Origin: Nanobdellota archaeon
Lineage (GTDB): Archaea; Nanobdellota; Nanobdellia; UBA10117; ARS21
Assembly (NCBI GenBank): GCA_014239585.1
Contig: JAAZYP010000003.1
Location: 1-32,997, forward strand
Length of the DNA stretch: 32,997 nt
Direction of reading: 5' to 3'
Made by a program: the position numbers and the translations under genes. The notes beneath the pieces were generated by a model that saw only the letters and a program-made list of their open reading frames with translations, did not search any database and was not told the DNA's origin. Below, in pieces: positions 15,658-24,561 of this stretch (position 1 is the first letter of the stretch; every line of letters begins with the position of its first letter).

Positions 15658-17779
15658 TAATTTTTTGTCCAACTTGTTCTTTAACCTTCTCCGCAATCGC
15701 TTTACCAATAATTCTTGATAGTTCATCCAATTTTGCAGTTCTTAACTTCAAAACATTTTTGAAACCAGCACTATAAAGTCTACGCGCCCGAACACGCCCA
15801 ATTCCCCGAAGTCTTACTAATGGAATTAATTCAGATTTAATTCCGTTCTTCACTCGTAATTTTATTTTATTTATCTGATTGACTTTCGCCAAATTATCGG
15901 TCAGTTTACATAATTCAGAGGCACCATAGAGTAACCAATCTGCACGAGAGATTACATTTCTTAATTCACCAGGTGGAACATTATATTCATCCAGAATAAA
16001 TTCCTCATTACTTTCGTGAATCCATTCATTCATCAAAAAACAAGTTTTACATTTTTTCAAAAATGCAGTATATGTCCAATCCCATTTGTTAGGAGGTTCA
16101 GCTACGATTTTATCCATAATTTCTTCAACAGAAGTCTCAATCCATTCATAATCTTTCTTTTGAATATTTGTCCAAGGATACATTTCCCAATTTGACGCAA
16201 TTAAATGTAAGATTGCAATATTATCAAAATCAGTATTCATTTTATTCAATCCTTCAATTAAATCATGTGCTGCATCCGGATAGATATACAATTCCGAAAC
16301 CCGTCTCCCGATTTTAGTTGGTAAAATTGTGTTATCTGTTTGTTTCATAAATCCAAAATCAATTAATGAAGATACTGCATCCTCAATTTTTAATCTAAAA
16401 CCAAAATCATCACCAAATTGTTGACCATAAAATGTTTCCTTGAAAAATTCAATAAGGTCATCCAATTTTATTACAAATCCGCTAGCAACTAAACTTAAAA
16501 CTGCTGATCTCAAAACAGGTTCAACAGAAAGTTTAGAAGTTATTTCTTCTGAATCACCTTCAACATATTTCTCCTTGATAAATTTAAACTCCTTTTCGGT
16601 TCCCGCCAAAGTTATTGCTTCACCAAAATCATCACCAAAATCAGGTCGACCTGCACGACCAGTCATCTGATGATATTCTAATACGGGAATCCAATCCATA
16701 CCTCGTCCTGTAAATCGCTTCAAACTTTTCATAATAACTCGGAAAGCAGGTAAATTGACACCCATCGCCAAAGTAGGGGTACAACAAATAATTTTGATCT
16801 TATTGTCCTTAAATCCATTTTCAACTAATTTTTTTTGTTTACTCAATAATCCCGAATGATGAAATGCAGTTCCAGCAGTTACACATTTTGATAAACGAAT
16901 ACATTGACGCGTAGCAGAACCGGCAGAACCCATAATTTTTGACGAAAGATCATCATTGAATTTCTCGTTAATTAAATCTGCAATTTTTTCAGCAGTTGCC
17001 TCGGCAGATTTTTTAGTTGGACAGAAAACTAATGCTTGTTTACCTAAGTTAATAGTATCCATTGCTACATTTAATGCGCTATCTGAAACAGTTTTCGAAA
17101 TTGGTTTATCATCTTTAAATTTTAAAAATTTCAACTTATCTTCGTGAAATATACCTTGATGCAATTCAACAGGACGCCACTTATCTTCAATTAGTTCTGC
17201 ATCTAACCAATCTGCAAATTCTTCAGGATTACCAATTGTTGCACTCAATCCAATAATTTGAACGTTTGTCAAAACTCGTTTCAATAAAGTGATTATAATT
17301 TCTAAAGTTGGACCACGGTTGGTATCATTCAATAAATGTATTTCATCAAAAATCACCGTTTGAACATCCTTTAACCAAGGGATATTATGTCTCAAAAGAG
17401 AATCAAATTTTTCACTGGTACACACAATTATATCGTATTTGGATAACCAACCTTCACTTGAATCAGGATCCCCGATAGATAACGCAGTTTGAATTCCGAA
17501 ATCAGTATATTTTTCTTTAAACTCATCCGCCTTCTCTGAAGCCAAAGATTTAAGTGGAACAATGTAAACCATTTTTCCACCATCTTCTAAAATTCGTTTA
17601 ATTCCTGCTAATTCTGCAACAAAAGTTTTCCCTGATGCGGTTGGAGAACAAACCAACATATTTTTCCCTTCTAAAAGTCCAGCATTTATCGCCTTTTCTT
17701 GACTCGGTCTAAATTTATTAAATTCTAATGATTCGTAAAACTTCTTCGGTAATTTATTTTTTATTTTCGAAACTAGCAT
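15644..17779 (-). CDS. hel308: Hel308-type ATP-dependent DNA helicase (Ski2-like)
   Basis: This 711-residue superfamily 2 helicase is involved in unwinding lagging strands at stalled replication forks in archaea. Motifs in order: Q-motif-like region KFRPSQEKAI (22-31), Walker A SPTASGKT (45-52), DEIH box (145-148), GLSATIGNPEEF (motif III), FHHSGL, and motif VI QMTGRAGRP (371-379). The C-terminal part has the winged-helix and ratchet regions and ends with a helix-hairpin-helix segment RLRGIGRVRARRLYSAGF, as in Hel308 domain 5. The length is normal. It starts 34 bases after the last gene of the pilus operon and has its own TATA-like element in that gap; its tail overlaps trmI. Confidence 0.93.
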   Translation of the reverse strand: MLVSKIKNKLPKKFYESLEFNKFRPSQEKAINAGLLEGKNMLVCSPTASGKTFVAELAGIKRILEDGGKMVYIVPLKSLASEKADEFKEKYTDFGIQTALSIGDPDSSEGWLSKYDIIVCTSEKFDSLLRHNIPWLKDVQTVIFDEIHLLNDTNRGPTLEIIITLLKRVLTNVQIIGLSATIGNPEEFADWLDAELIEDKWRPVELHQGIFHEDKLKFLKFKDDKPISKTVSDSALNVAMDTINLGKQALVFCPTKKSAEATAEKIADLINEKFNDDLSSKIMGSAGSATRQCIRLSKCVTAGTAFHHSGLLSKQKKLVENGFKDNKIKIICCTPTLAMGVNLPAFRVIMKSLKRFTGRGMDWIPVLEYHQMTGRAGRPDFGDDFGEAITLAGTEKEFKFIKEKYVEGDSEEITSKLSVEPVLRSAVLSLVASGFVIKLDDLIEFFKETFYGQQFGDDFGFRLKIEDAVSSLIDFGFMKQTDNTILPTKIGRRVSELYIYPDAAHDLIEGLNKMNTDFDNIAILHLIASNWEMYPWTNIQKKDYEWIETSVEEIMDKIVAEPPNKWDWTYTAFLKKCKTCFLMNEWIHESNEEFILDEYNVPPGELRNVISRADWLLYGASELCKLTDNLAKVNQINKIKLRVKNGIKSELIPLVRLRGIGRVRARRLYSAGFKNVLKLRTAKLDELSRIIGKAIAEKVKEQVGQKIIRES

Positions 17780-17798
17780 AATATTATTTCGGAATCAA

Positions 17799-17808
17799 GT
17801 TTAATAAT
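17799..17808 (-). promoter_or_regulatory. Predicted TATA box for hel308
   Basis: The minus strand reads ATTATTAAAC, centred about 24-25 bases before the helicase ATG and located in the 33-base gap after the upstream pilin-like gene. This suggests transcription independent of the pilus operon. Visual call only. Confidence 0.4.
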
Positions 17809-17812
17809 CAAT

Positions 17813-18418
17813 CTACAGTTCACCAGTATAATCAATTTGATCAGATTTATAACTTACATTATAAATTTTACTGGTATTTGAAGTTTCATTAACAAAAATA
17901 TTTTTTTCTCGGTAATTGTTAACAAATATTTTACTTGGACTAACTGAAATATTTTCAGATTTAATTATCGTCCCATTCACAGTATTAGTGAAGGGTAAAC
18001 TTGATCCACTTGCCAAAGGAGACAGTGAATAATAAATATAAAATTCTTTACACTTATTTCCATCAAAATTAAATTCAGAAGGTTTGATAAAAATCCAACA
18101 ACTACTCGTACTAATATACACTAGTTCTTCAGAATAAATATCATTACATTCAGCTTTGGGAGTTATGTTTATACTTGTATTCACGTAATCTGTTTCACTA
18201 GTATCTGAAACACAAATACCAATTTTTCTTCTAGTATCAAAATTAATATTAACCCAATTATCTGGAACTGATCGGCCATATGCGTTTTTGTAATTATCAA
18301 ATTCCAAATCAGTTCCCGATTCAATTCTTAATTCTTCGGAACTGTTTGCATAAGCTAGTGAAACAATTAATATTACTGCAATCACCACAATGCTCGAAAT
18401 AAAAAATTGACCCTTCAT
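17813..18418 (-). CDS. Pilin-like protein with class III leader (minor pilin, function unknown)
   Basis: This 201-residue protein starts MKGQFFISSIVVIAVILIVSLAYA: a very short positive leader with Gly3 as the likely prepilin peptidase site, followed by one hydrophobic helix. The rest is extracellular, with five cysteines scattered over about 65 residues and eight N-x-S/T sequons (for example NTS, NIT, NGT, NET, NVS), so heavy N-glycosylation by AglB is plausible. It is the last gene of the ATPase/platform operon and overlaps the preceding gene by ATGA. I do not recognise the globular domain. A role as a minor pilin or pseudopilin is inferred from the leader and context. Confidence 0.72.
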   Translation of the reverse strand: MKGQFFISSIVVIAVILIVSLAYANSSEELRIESGTDLEFDNYKNAYGRSVPDNWVNINFDTRRKIGICVSDTSETDYVNTSINITPKAECNDIYSEELVYISTSSCWIFIKPSEFNFDGNKCKEFYIYYSLSPLASGSSLPFTNTVNGTIIKSENISVSPSKIFVNNYREKNIFVNETSNTSKIYNVSYKSDQIDYTGEL

Positions 18419-18789
18419 AGTTTACTCCAAACATACAATCTCAAAATTGACCACTGTGCTGTTGAATCACGATAAGCATATTCTGCATAACTCAAATCTT
18501 GATTTCCGAGTGCAGAAATATCAGGAGTTCCGCTAGTCAAATAAAATCCAAAGTTATCAGGCAGATATGAATCAATAAAATATTCAACAAATACTGAATT
18601 GTAAGCTGCATCATCGCCAATAATGTTATGGTTGTGTAATTCACGCAATAAATCATATGCAATTAATGAATTAATCTCAACAGTTCTATCTTGATTTAGT
18701 GAGGTAACTTGTAATGAAGTAAACAAACTAAATGCCAAAATTACTGCAAAAATTATCTCAATGAAATATACATAACCGCGTTTGTTCAT
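18415..18789 (-). CDS. Small pilin-like protein with class III leader
   Basis: This 124-residue protein begins MNKRGYVYFIEIIFAVILAF. The KRG/Y junction (Gly5) is a likely prepilin peptidase site, with a Glu at position +6, close to the conserved Glu of type IV pilins, and a single hydrophobic helix. The remaining 95 residues are soluble, without cysteines, and include conserved-looking aromatic residues near the end (LRLYVWSKL). It overlaps both neighbours by ATGA inside the ATPase/platform operon. It resembles small pseudopilins in size and layout, but I do not recognise a named family. Pilus or pseudopilus subunit is inference. Confidence 0.7.
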   Translation of the reverse strand: MNKRGYVYFIEIIFAVILAFSLFTSLQVTSLNQDRTVEINSLIAYDLLRELHNHNIIGDDAAYNSVFVEYFIDSYLPDNFGFYLTSGTPDISALGNQDLSYAEYAYRDSTAQWSILRLYVWSKL

Positions 18790-19805
18790 GTTGAAATTAC
18801 TTTAACCTCCCCAATAAAATTTCGAGTAATATTAACTTCCCTTTGCTCACCAAAAATACTCTGATTTATCAAAAATGAATTATCATCCTCAATTTTGTAA
18901 AGTCGTTTATATTCACAACCTTCTGCGACAGGAGTACCCCAAGTTAATTTAGCCAAAGTATCATTTCCTAAATAAATCGGATAATCTTTATCAAGATCTT
19001 TATTAGTAAATGATATATCACGAATAAAAACTAAATTATTATTTCGTTGAATATCATTTATTGCTTGAAAATTTGGACCATATCTTGTCCAATCCTCATC
19101 CCAATCAGCATGAGTTGAAGTATCAGTTGTGTAGGAAATATATCTATGATCGCAACCATTTCCAATTGTAGATTCATAATTTACGACCAAACCGTAATCC
19201 TTTTGCGTATAAGTAATGGTATCGCCACCGCCTGAATGACCGCAATACCCTGAATTTGTATAACTTTTAACCAGAGTACCATTTGGAAAAACCATTTCCA
19301 ATTTTAAATATACTAAATTTGGATCTGAAATGTTTTTTGCAGAAGCAATTCCAATGGTATTATGAACGATACTATTGTTATACGAAGTATAATTTAACCA
19401 AATTTGTGCAACAGGTGAATTACGTCCAGCATGTTCAATATCAGCGCGTTTGGTAGAGTAAGCAGATTGAACATCGAAACCCTTTATTTCATAAGCCAAC
19501 TGAAAAGAATCAGTTTTGTTGGTATCATTATTATAATTTGATAAATTTTTATTATCGTAAAGATATTTCAGTGAAGCATAATTTACCGTTGAATTTTCTG
19601 CACTGACACCGTATTTTGAAACTTTAACTTCATTATCAACTAACTCTTTGAATATCCGCTCTGCAGTTTCACAAGATTCATGATCTTGAGCAAGACTTAA
19701 TTCTTCAGCAGTAATTAAAATAACTCTATCCACGATACCAACAAATAAAATTAGAAAAAAGAAAGTTACTATAATATATTCTCCAACAACATAACCCTTT
19801 TTCAT
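18786..19805 (-). CDS. Large pilin-like protein with class III leader, rich in glycosylation sequons
   Basis: This 339-residue protein begins MKKGYVVGEYIIVTFFFLIL. Cleavage after Gly4 would leave Glu at +5, the canonical position in type IV pilins, within a single hydrophobic helix. The extracellular part carries eleven N-x-S/T sequons (such as NST, NLS, NDT, NKT, NYT, NIS, NQS), an unusually high density, and a few cysteines. It overlaps the upstream platform gene by one base (TAATG) and the downstream pilin-like gene by ATGA. It probably acts as a minor pilin or pseudopilin of the adjacent secretion/pilus machine and is a strong candidate substrate of AglB. The globular domain is unrecognised. 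Confidence 0.72.
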   Translation of the reverse strand: MKKGYVVGEYIIVTFFFLILFVGIVDRVILITAEELSLAQDHESCETAERIFKELVDNEVKVSKYGVSAENSTVNYASLKYLYDNKNLSNYNNDTNKTDSFQLAYEIKGFDVQSAYSTKRADIEHAGRNSPVAQIWLNYTSYNNSIVHNTIGIASAKNISDPNLVYLKLEMVFPNGTLVKSYTNSGYCGHSGGGDTITYTQKDYGLVVNYESTIGNGCDHRYISYTTDTSTHADWDEDWTRYGPNFQAINDIQRNNNLVFIRDISFTNKDLDKDYPIYLGNDTLAKLTWGTPVAEGCEYKRLYKIEDDNSFLINQSIFGEQREVNITRNFIGEVKVIST

Positions 19806-20947
19806 TAGCTAATTACTCTAATCGTTCTAACGAAATTTTTAGTGTCCTTATCGTGTTCGATAGTTATACGAATATCATATTCTCCTGCCTGTTCAGGCGT
19901 AGTCCAAAAATATCTAAATTCCCCTGAATTATCTGTAAATATTTGTTTGGGAAGTCCAGTATTATCTGTAATTATTACTGTAGCTCCCGCAACAGGTGCC
20001 CCCTCCGAAAAGGTTTTCCCAGTAATTGTTATCATACTATCGATTGGTGCTTCACTAGGAAAGACTGATATTTCGACAGATAATTCTGAAGGAAATACAA
20101 ATACAAAGAAAATAAATATACTTGCTGAAACCATTATCAAAATATGCTTTATTCCTGCAACCAATTTTTCTTCAGCGATAATTCCTGCAATAAATCCAGC
20201 ACAAATCGCCTCTATTAAAGTCATTAGAAAGAATAAGTTTCGAAAGTATTCAATTGTTAATTTAGCGCCACCTTCTTGAATACCGATCCCGGAAAATGAA
20301 CCAATCTGCTGAACATAAAGTATTGGAGATAATATCTTGTAAAGTGCAATAATAACTCCAACGAATACAAAGAAAATAATATACATGACAATAATTTGTT
20401 GATGCATAATTGATTTTCTTTCAGATTCCATATCTTTGATAATATTAACATCTTCCGCAAGAGAACCAAGCGTCTTTTTTACATCTCCGCCACTATGAAA
20501 TGCCTCTAAGATAATGGCATTAACTCGGCGGATTAATTGACTTTTGGCAAGACGATTTGTAAATTTTTCCCAAGCTTTAGGAAATGCCTGATTCCAAGAT
20601 AACCAAATATTTAATTGTTTGATATGTTTTGTAAGTTTCCCATAATTTGTTTTACTTGCAACTGAAATTGCTTGAGGTAAAGTCATTCCCGCAGATGCAG
20701 ATTGAGATAAATCTTCCAAAAAATGTGGAAATTGATCTTCCGCAGATTTAATTTCTTCAAATTCTTTAAATGAAATCCAAATTGAAGGTACAACAACAAT
20801 TATTAATCCGATTGAAATTAATGCAATAATTGTGGTGCTGCTTCCACCGAGTAAAAATGCGCCCAGTGCCAAAATAAATGGAACTGGCAAAGCCAGGACT
20901 GTGTAAAACAATTTCTTATCTTTCATTAATTCTTTTATTCTGCCCAT
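19805..20947 (-). CDS. T2SSF/TadC-like pilus platform protein with fused C-terminal Ig-like domain
   Basis: This 380-residue membrane protein has helices near residues 14-34 and 38-58, then a cytoplasmic type II secretion F (T2SSF) domain with FLEDLSQSASAGMTLPQAI (77-95), AFHSGGDVKKTL (149-160) and the basic RKSIMHQQIIVMYIIFF, and four or so further helices up to residue 286. This is the inner-membrane platform protein of a type IV pilus or secretion system. Unlike FlaJ it contains one T2SSF domain; the other is in the adjacent gene (20935-21804, 13-base overlap). The last 90 residues form a beta-rich Ig-like or carboxypeptidase-regulatory-like module (ITGKTFSEGAPVAGATVII, then a DNSGEF turn), an unusual addition expected to face outwards. 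Confidence 0.85.
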   Translation of the reverse strand: MGRIKELMKDKKLFYTVLALPVPFILALGAFLLGGSSTTIIALISIGLIIVVVPSIWISFKEFEEIKSAEDQFPHFLEDLSQSASAGMTLPQAISVASKTNYGKLTKHIKQLNIWLSWNQAFPKAWEKFTNRLAKSQLIRRVNAIILEAFHSGGDVKKTLGSLAEDVNIIKDMESERKSIMHQQIIVMYIIFFVFVGVIIALYKILSPILYVQQIGSFSGIGIQEGGAKLTIEYFRNLFFLMTLIEAICAGFIAGIIAEEKLVAGIKHILIMVSASIFIFFVFVFPSELSVEISVFPSEAPIDSMITITGKTFSEGAPVAGATVIITDNTGLPKQIFTDNSGEFRYFWTTPEQAGEYDIRITIEHDKDTKNFVRTIRVIS

Positions 20948-21804
20948 GGTGATGAACTCTTAATTAGTAATATTACTCCAGTAGTTATTAATGGTAATCC
21001 TGCAAAAATCGTTAGATAATGCAGTAATTTAATTGTTGATACTGAAACTCCACCAACTGCACCCATTAGCGATGAGACAACAATGAAGAAAATAGTACCT
21101 ACAATAATTATTGTGATATATAAATTCATTAACAAAGTTAGAGTTTTTCCAAATGCCTCAAGTTTTCGTTTATATTCGTGAACAAAACCTATTGATTTTT
21201 CATTAAGATATTTGTCTAAATCTCCGCCAACTTCAATACTGTTTTTAATTCCGGCTAAAAATTCAGTCCATTCAGGAGACGGTGAACGTTTGATTGCACG
21301 ATCTAAAGATGTTTTCAAATCCATACCTAATTTATTAACTTCATGATCAATTTTCCTGGCCTCATCTGCAGCAGTAGGATAATCTTTGAAATTACCTAAT
21401 AATCCAAATATTTTTTGAGGTTCAAACCCTGATTTCGATAGTGTAGACATATAGATTGAAACAAAAGCAAGTGAATTTTCAATTTTCTCTTTCTTTTCAG
21501 AAATTACAAAAGAAGGATACAAATAGATAAATCCACCAACCAATATTCCGATAAAAATTGCAACAAATAAATTCATTAAAATTCCAATTAAACTAAAACC
21601 GACCGTAAGAAGACCGATTAGTGTAAGAAATAAAAATGAAACTGCAAAACTGCTCAACGTTAAGAATAAAATTAGTGAACCATATGCTTCAATTGGAACT
21701 TTTATTCTAGCAATCTTTAATTTTGGTTCAATTAATTTAAAATATTTCTTGTTATTCTTAACTATCTTACCAAACAATTTATTCGCGCGACCATAAATAT
21801 TCAT
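20935..21804 (-). CDS. T2SSF/TadB-like pilus platform protein
   Basis: This 289-residue membrane protein carries one T2SSF domain. A basic start is followed by two or three helices (about 40-115), a cytoplasmic T2SSF domain with SLAFVSIYMSTLSKSGFEP (a TadB/FlaJ-like motif), the SIEVGGDLDKYLNEKS segment, and then two to three C-terminal helices. It follows the ATPase gene with an ATGA overlap and precedes the second platform gene. Together the two correspond to the two halves of archaeal FlaJ or to bacterial TadB/TadC. The expected role is coupling ATPase movements to pilin extraction from the membrane. Confidence 0.85.
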   Translation of the reverse strand: MNIYGRANKLFGKIVKNNKKYFKLIEPKLKIARIKVPIEAYGSLILFLTLSSFAVSFLFLTLIGLLTVGFSLIGILMNLFVAIFIGILVGGFIYLYPSFVISEKKEKIENSLAFVSIYMSTLSKSGFEPQKIFGLLGNFKDYPTAADEARKIDHEVNKLGMDLKTSLDRAIKRSPSPEWTEFLAGIKNSIEVGGDLDKYLNEKSIGFVHEYKRKLEAFGKTLTLLMNLYITIIIVGTIFFIVVSSLMGAVGGVSVSTIKLLHYLTIFAGLPLITTGVILLIKSSSPWAE

Positions 21805-23468
21805 TTTTTCATCAAATCAAATACTGCATTGGGATGAACATAATACATTTTGATAATTTTAGATACTTCATCAAATCGAGTAATTTCCGATTCACTCATC
21901 CATTTCAAAATATTTGCTCGTCTCATAACTTCTTCTAAAATTGTTGATGCATCTTTAGCATGAGTTTCAGAAATTTTAGATAGTATGAAACTTTCATGTT
22001 TTTCGAAGTCATCAGTTGCAGGATTCCAAATAATTGCATCATTAACTTTCAATTCCTTATTTTTTGCATCGAATCCTTCAATTTCAACAATTTTAGCAAG
22101 TTTTCTAAAGAATTTTCCTTCACGTTTTATTTTTTCTAAGAAAATAATTAAATCCAGATTCTGTAAAACAGATAAAGGTAATTCAATTGGAGGAGTAGAT
22201 AATCTATCTATAACTGCAGCAGTACTATCGGCGTGTATCGTAGATAATCCCGGATGACCTGTGGCCATAGCCTGAAATAATACTTCAGCTTCAACACCTC
22301 GAACTTCGCCTACAATCAGATAATCTGGTCGTTGTCGCATAGAAGATTTCAATAATTGATGCATGTCAATCTCACCATATTTGCTTGGTCCAAATCCTGC
22401 ACGGGTTACTTGAGGCAACCAATTCGTGTGAGGTAGTTGAAGTTCAGCAGTATCCTCAATCGAAACAATTTTGTCATTTGGTCTAATGAAGAGTGAAACT
22501 GCATTCAAAAAAGTAGTTTTACCTGTTGCAGTTGATCCCGCAATCAAGATTGATTTTTCCCGTTCAATTGCGAACCACAAATATGCTAGTGTTATTGCAT
22601 CAACAGTACCAAATTTCATCAAATCTACTGGACTTAGCGGCGTTTTGAAGAACTTTCTAATTGTAAAATTGCTTCCACGTCGAGCAATATCAGTACCATA
22701 TGTAATTTGAATTCTTGAACCATCTTCCAAAGAACCATCCATAAGCGGATTTGCAACAGAAATAGATCGATTCGCTTTTTGAGCTAATTTCATACAGAAT
22801 GAATCCAATTCCTCTTTAACTTCAAATTTTATATTTGTGGCCATCTCACCATAAAGTGGATTTCGATGAAATATAAAAATCGGGAGACCGACACCATCAC
22901 AACTTATATCTTCAATATTTGGATCCATCATTAATGCATCAATCTTATCTAAACCAATTGTTTGTCTAAACACATAATATTTCATTTTTAGTCCATATTC
23001 AATGGACGGAGTAACACCAATTTTTGACCAAATACCGTCAATTTTTTTATTTAAGTACTCATAAATTTCAGTTTTATCAGTTAATTTTCCAAAATCCATA
23101 TCTAAATTTTCATGTAATTCTTCAACAGTTCGATTGGTCAATTCTTGCGAATTTTCATCTAATATTGGTTCAGATAAAGTATATATCAAGGTTTGATGTT
23201 CAGGATTAAATTTTATGTTAGTATAAGCTAAACTTGTCGATTTTCCGTCCAAAGTTGCACTAATTAATGAATAAGTTTCATCAACAGATTTTAATTCTTC
23301 AGCAATATTTTCAGAACTTTCTTTATGTTTGAGATGTTCATTTGGAAGTTGAATTCTCAGTGTTTTTTCGATTTCTTCATCAATTTTTATTTTTGGAGTA
23401 ACTTCTTCAGACGGGATTGGTTTTTTTCGAAATTTATTAAGCATACGGAGAGCCTCAGGATTAGCCAT
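21801..23468 (-). CDS. Type II/IV secretion (pilus assembly) ATPase, GspE/TadA/FlaI family
   Basis: This hexameric-type ATPase of about 555 residues powers pilus or secretion. Numbering from an ATG two codons upstream (23474), an N-terminal region of about 160 residues precedes the core; then come IEDISCDG (187-194), ISVANPLMDGSLEDGSR, Walker A GSTATGKTT (313-321), the Asp box with EDTAELQLP, a Walker B-like RPDYLIVGEVRG (382-393) and the His box GHPGLSTIHAD (406-416), all standard for the archaeal GspE/VirB11 group. I prefer ATG 23468 because a TATA box centred near 23492 lies about 24 bases from it but only 18 from 23474. It is the first gene of a six-gene operon with the two platform proteins and three pilin-like proteins. 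Confidence 0.92.
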   Translation of the reverse strand: MANPEALRMLNKFRKKPIPSEEVTPKIKIDEEIEKTLRIQLPNEHLKHKESSENIAEELKSVDETYSLISATLDGKSTSLAYTNIKFNPEHQTLIYTLSEPILDENSQELTNRTVEELHENLDMDFGKLTDKTEIYEYLNKKIDGIWSKIGVTPSIEYGLKMKYYVFRQTIGLDKIDALMMDPNIEDISCDGVGLPIFIFHRNPLYGEMATNIKFEVKEELDSFCMKLAQKANRSISVANPLMDGSLEDGSRIQITYGTDIARRGSNFTIRKFFKTPLSPVDLMKFGTVDAITLAYLWFAIEREKSILIAGSTATGKTTFLNAVSLFIRPNDKIVSIEDTAELQLPHTNWLPQVTRAGFGPSKYGEIDMHQLLKSSMRQRPDYLIVGEVRGVEAEVLFQAMATGHPGLSTIHADSTAAVIDRLSTPPIELPLSVLQNLDLIIFLEKIKREGKFFRKLAKIVEIEGFDAKNKELKVNDAIIWNPATDDFEKHESFILSKISETHAKDASTILEEVMRRANILKWMSESEITRFDEVSKIIKMYYVHPNAVFDLMKK

Positions 23469-23487
23469 GTGCATTATACTCGTCCAG

Positions 23488-23496
23488 ATTATATAT
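23488..23496 (-). promoter_or_regulatory. Predicted TATA box for the pilus ATPase operon
   Basis: The minus strand reads ATATATAAT just after the stop of the upstream pilin-like gene, about 24 bases before ATG 23468. It supports separate transcription of the ATPase operon and the shorter start. Visual call. Confidence 0.5.
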
Positions 23497-23500
23497 GTTT

Positions 23501-23962
23501 TTAGTTAATTTTAATGCCTGAGGTGTTCGAGGTTAAAGTATATTTTCCGCCCGATAGTGAAGAAGGAATGATAAACAAGTTAGTATCAATATCTTTACTG
23601 AATATGGTTTTTGATAAAGTAAATCGCTGTTTGGCATCCTTTGTTATAATAATTTGATCATTATCTGAATAACCACCTTTATTATTGGAAGTTCCATCTG
23701 CACGAAGAGTAATTGTGTAAAAATCTTCACCCAAACGAGTAGGTATATTTCGAGTAATTTCAATTTTTCCGCTAGTATTCAAACTTTCGATATAATAAAT
23801 ATCCGTTTCAATTTTTTCAATAATACTATTTATTTCAAGTTCAGCCAATAAATCTGTGTTTGCATCCTTTATCGATAAATTCCAAACCAAAATAATTCCA
23901 AATATTGCTAAACTTATTACTGTCAAAATACCTAAATAAAAAACACTTACTTGCCCTTTCAT
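23501..23962 (-). CDS. Pilin-like protein with class III leader (unknown)
   Basis: This 153-residue protein begins MKGQVSVFYLGILTVISLAIFG, a short positive leader with Gly3 as the likely cleavage site and a single hydrophobic helix, followed by a soluble domain rich in beta-type sequence and without cysteines. It overlaps the upstream pilin-like gene by ATGA and is the last gene before the ATPase operon. The similarity of the leader to the protein at 17813-18418 (MKGQ start) suggests a shared processing route. I do not recognise the domain; minor pilin is the best inference. Confidence 0.68.
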   Translation of the reverse strand: MKGQVSVFYLGILTVISLAIFGIILVWNLSIKDANTDLLAELEINSIIEKIETDIYYIESLNTSGKIEITRNIPTRLGEDFYTITLRADGTSNNKGGYSDNDQIIITKDAKQRFTLSKTIFSKDIDTNLFIIPSSLSGGKYTLTSNTSGIKIN

Positions 23963-24561
23963 TCTATATCAATTTCAACGGTTGGTTTAAGTATACTGGA
24001 ACAACCATTTTCAATAGTAGTATTCAGATGATTATACTTCAGTTTTATTCGATGTTGCCCCTTTCCGGCACCCGCATTATTACCAGCCTTTAATCGAATT
24101 GCAAAACAACCGTTACTATCGTTCAAAACCGGATAATATAATTCATAAATTGCACTACCTTGCAAAGTTAAACAACTTGAACTATCGGTTCCAATTGAAC
24201 CATTTGTTGAAGTATTTAGACAAGCACCCCCTGCAGTTTTATTATTCCCTCGAACAACAATTTTTTCACCACTTGAAATAGGCAAATCGATATGAGTATA
24301 ATAAACTAATTTGCTGGAACTTTCCATCAATAAATCGCCAGATTTAATTTCAAAATCAATAGTTCGCTGAGATTTTTGAGTGGCGACTTCTTTGATCATA
24401 TTGTCTAATAAAATCATTCTATTTTCAACACGATCTAAATCATTAACGTCCTTCGAATTTTGAATTAAAGGATTGGCCCAAATAAAAACAATAGCAGTTA
24501 CAGATAACATAATCAACGTTATTAATGTAAATCCAACAATTTGCGCTTGACCTCGTTTCAT
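23959..24561 (-). CDS. Pilin-like protein with class III leader, four cysteines
   Basis: This 200-residue protein begins MKRGQAQIVGFTLITLIMLS, with Gly4 as the likely prepilin peptidase site and one hydrophobic helix. The extracellular part contains four cysteines (in GGACLN, SSSCLT, NGCFAI, NGCSSI), suggesting two disulphides, and several N-x-S/T sequons. It overlaps the 615-residue gene upstream and the 153-residue gene downstream by ATGA. It forms part of a run of five consecutive class III leader genes. The fold after the helix is not recognised; minor pilin is inferred. Confidence 0.7.
   Translation of the reverse strand: MKRGQAQIVGFTLITLIMLSVTAIVFIWANPLIQNSKDVNDLDRVENRMILLDNMIKEVATQKSQRTIDFEIKSGDLLMESSSKLVYYTHIDLPISSGEKIVVRGNNKTAGGACLNTSTNGSIGTDSSSCLTLQGSAIYELYYPVLNDSNGCFAIRLKAGNNAGAGKGQHRIKLKYNHLNTTIENGCSSILKPTVEIDIE

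Noticed and set aside
20257-20469. Same-strand frame inside the platform gene 19805-20947
   Set aside because: It is an out-of-frame overlap with a clear T2SSF gene and has no start signal.
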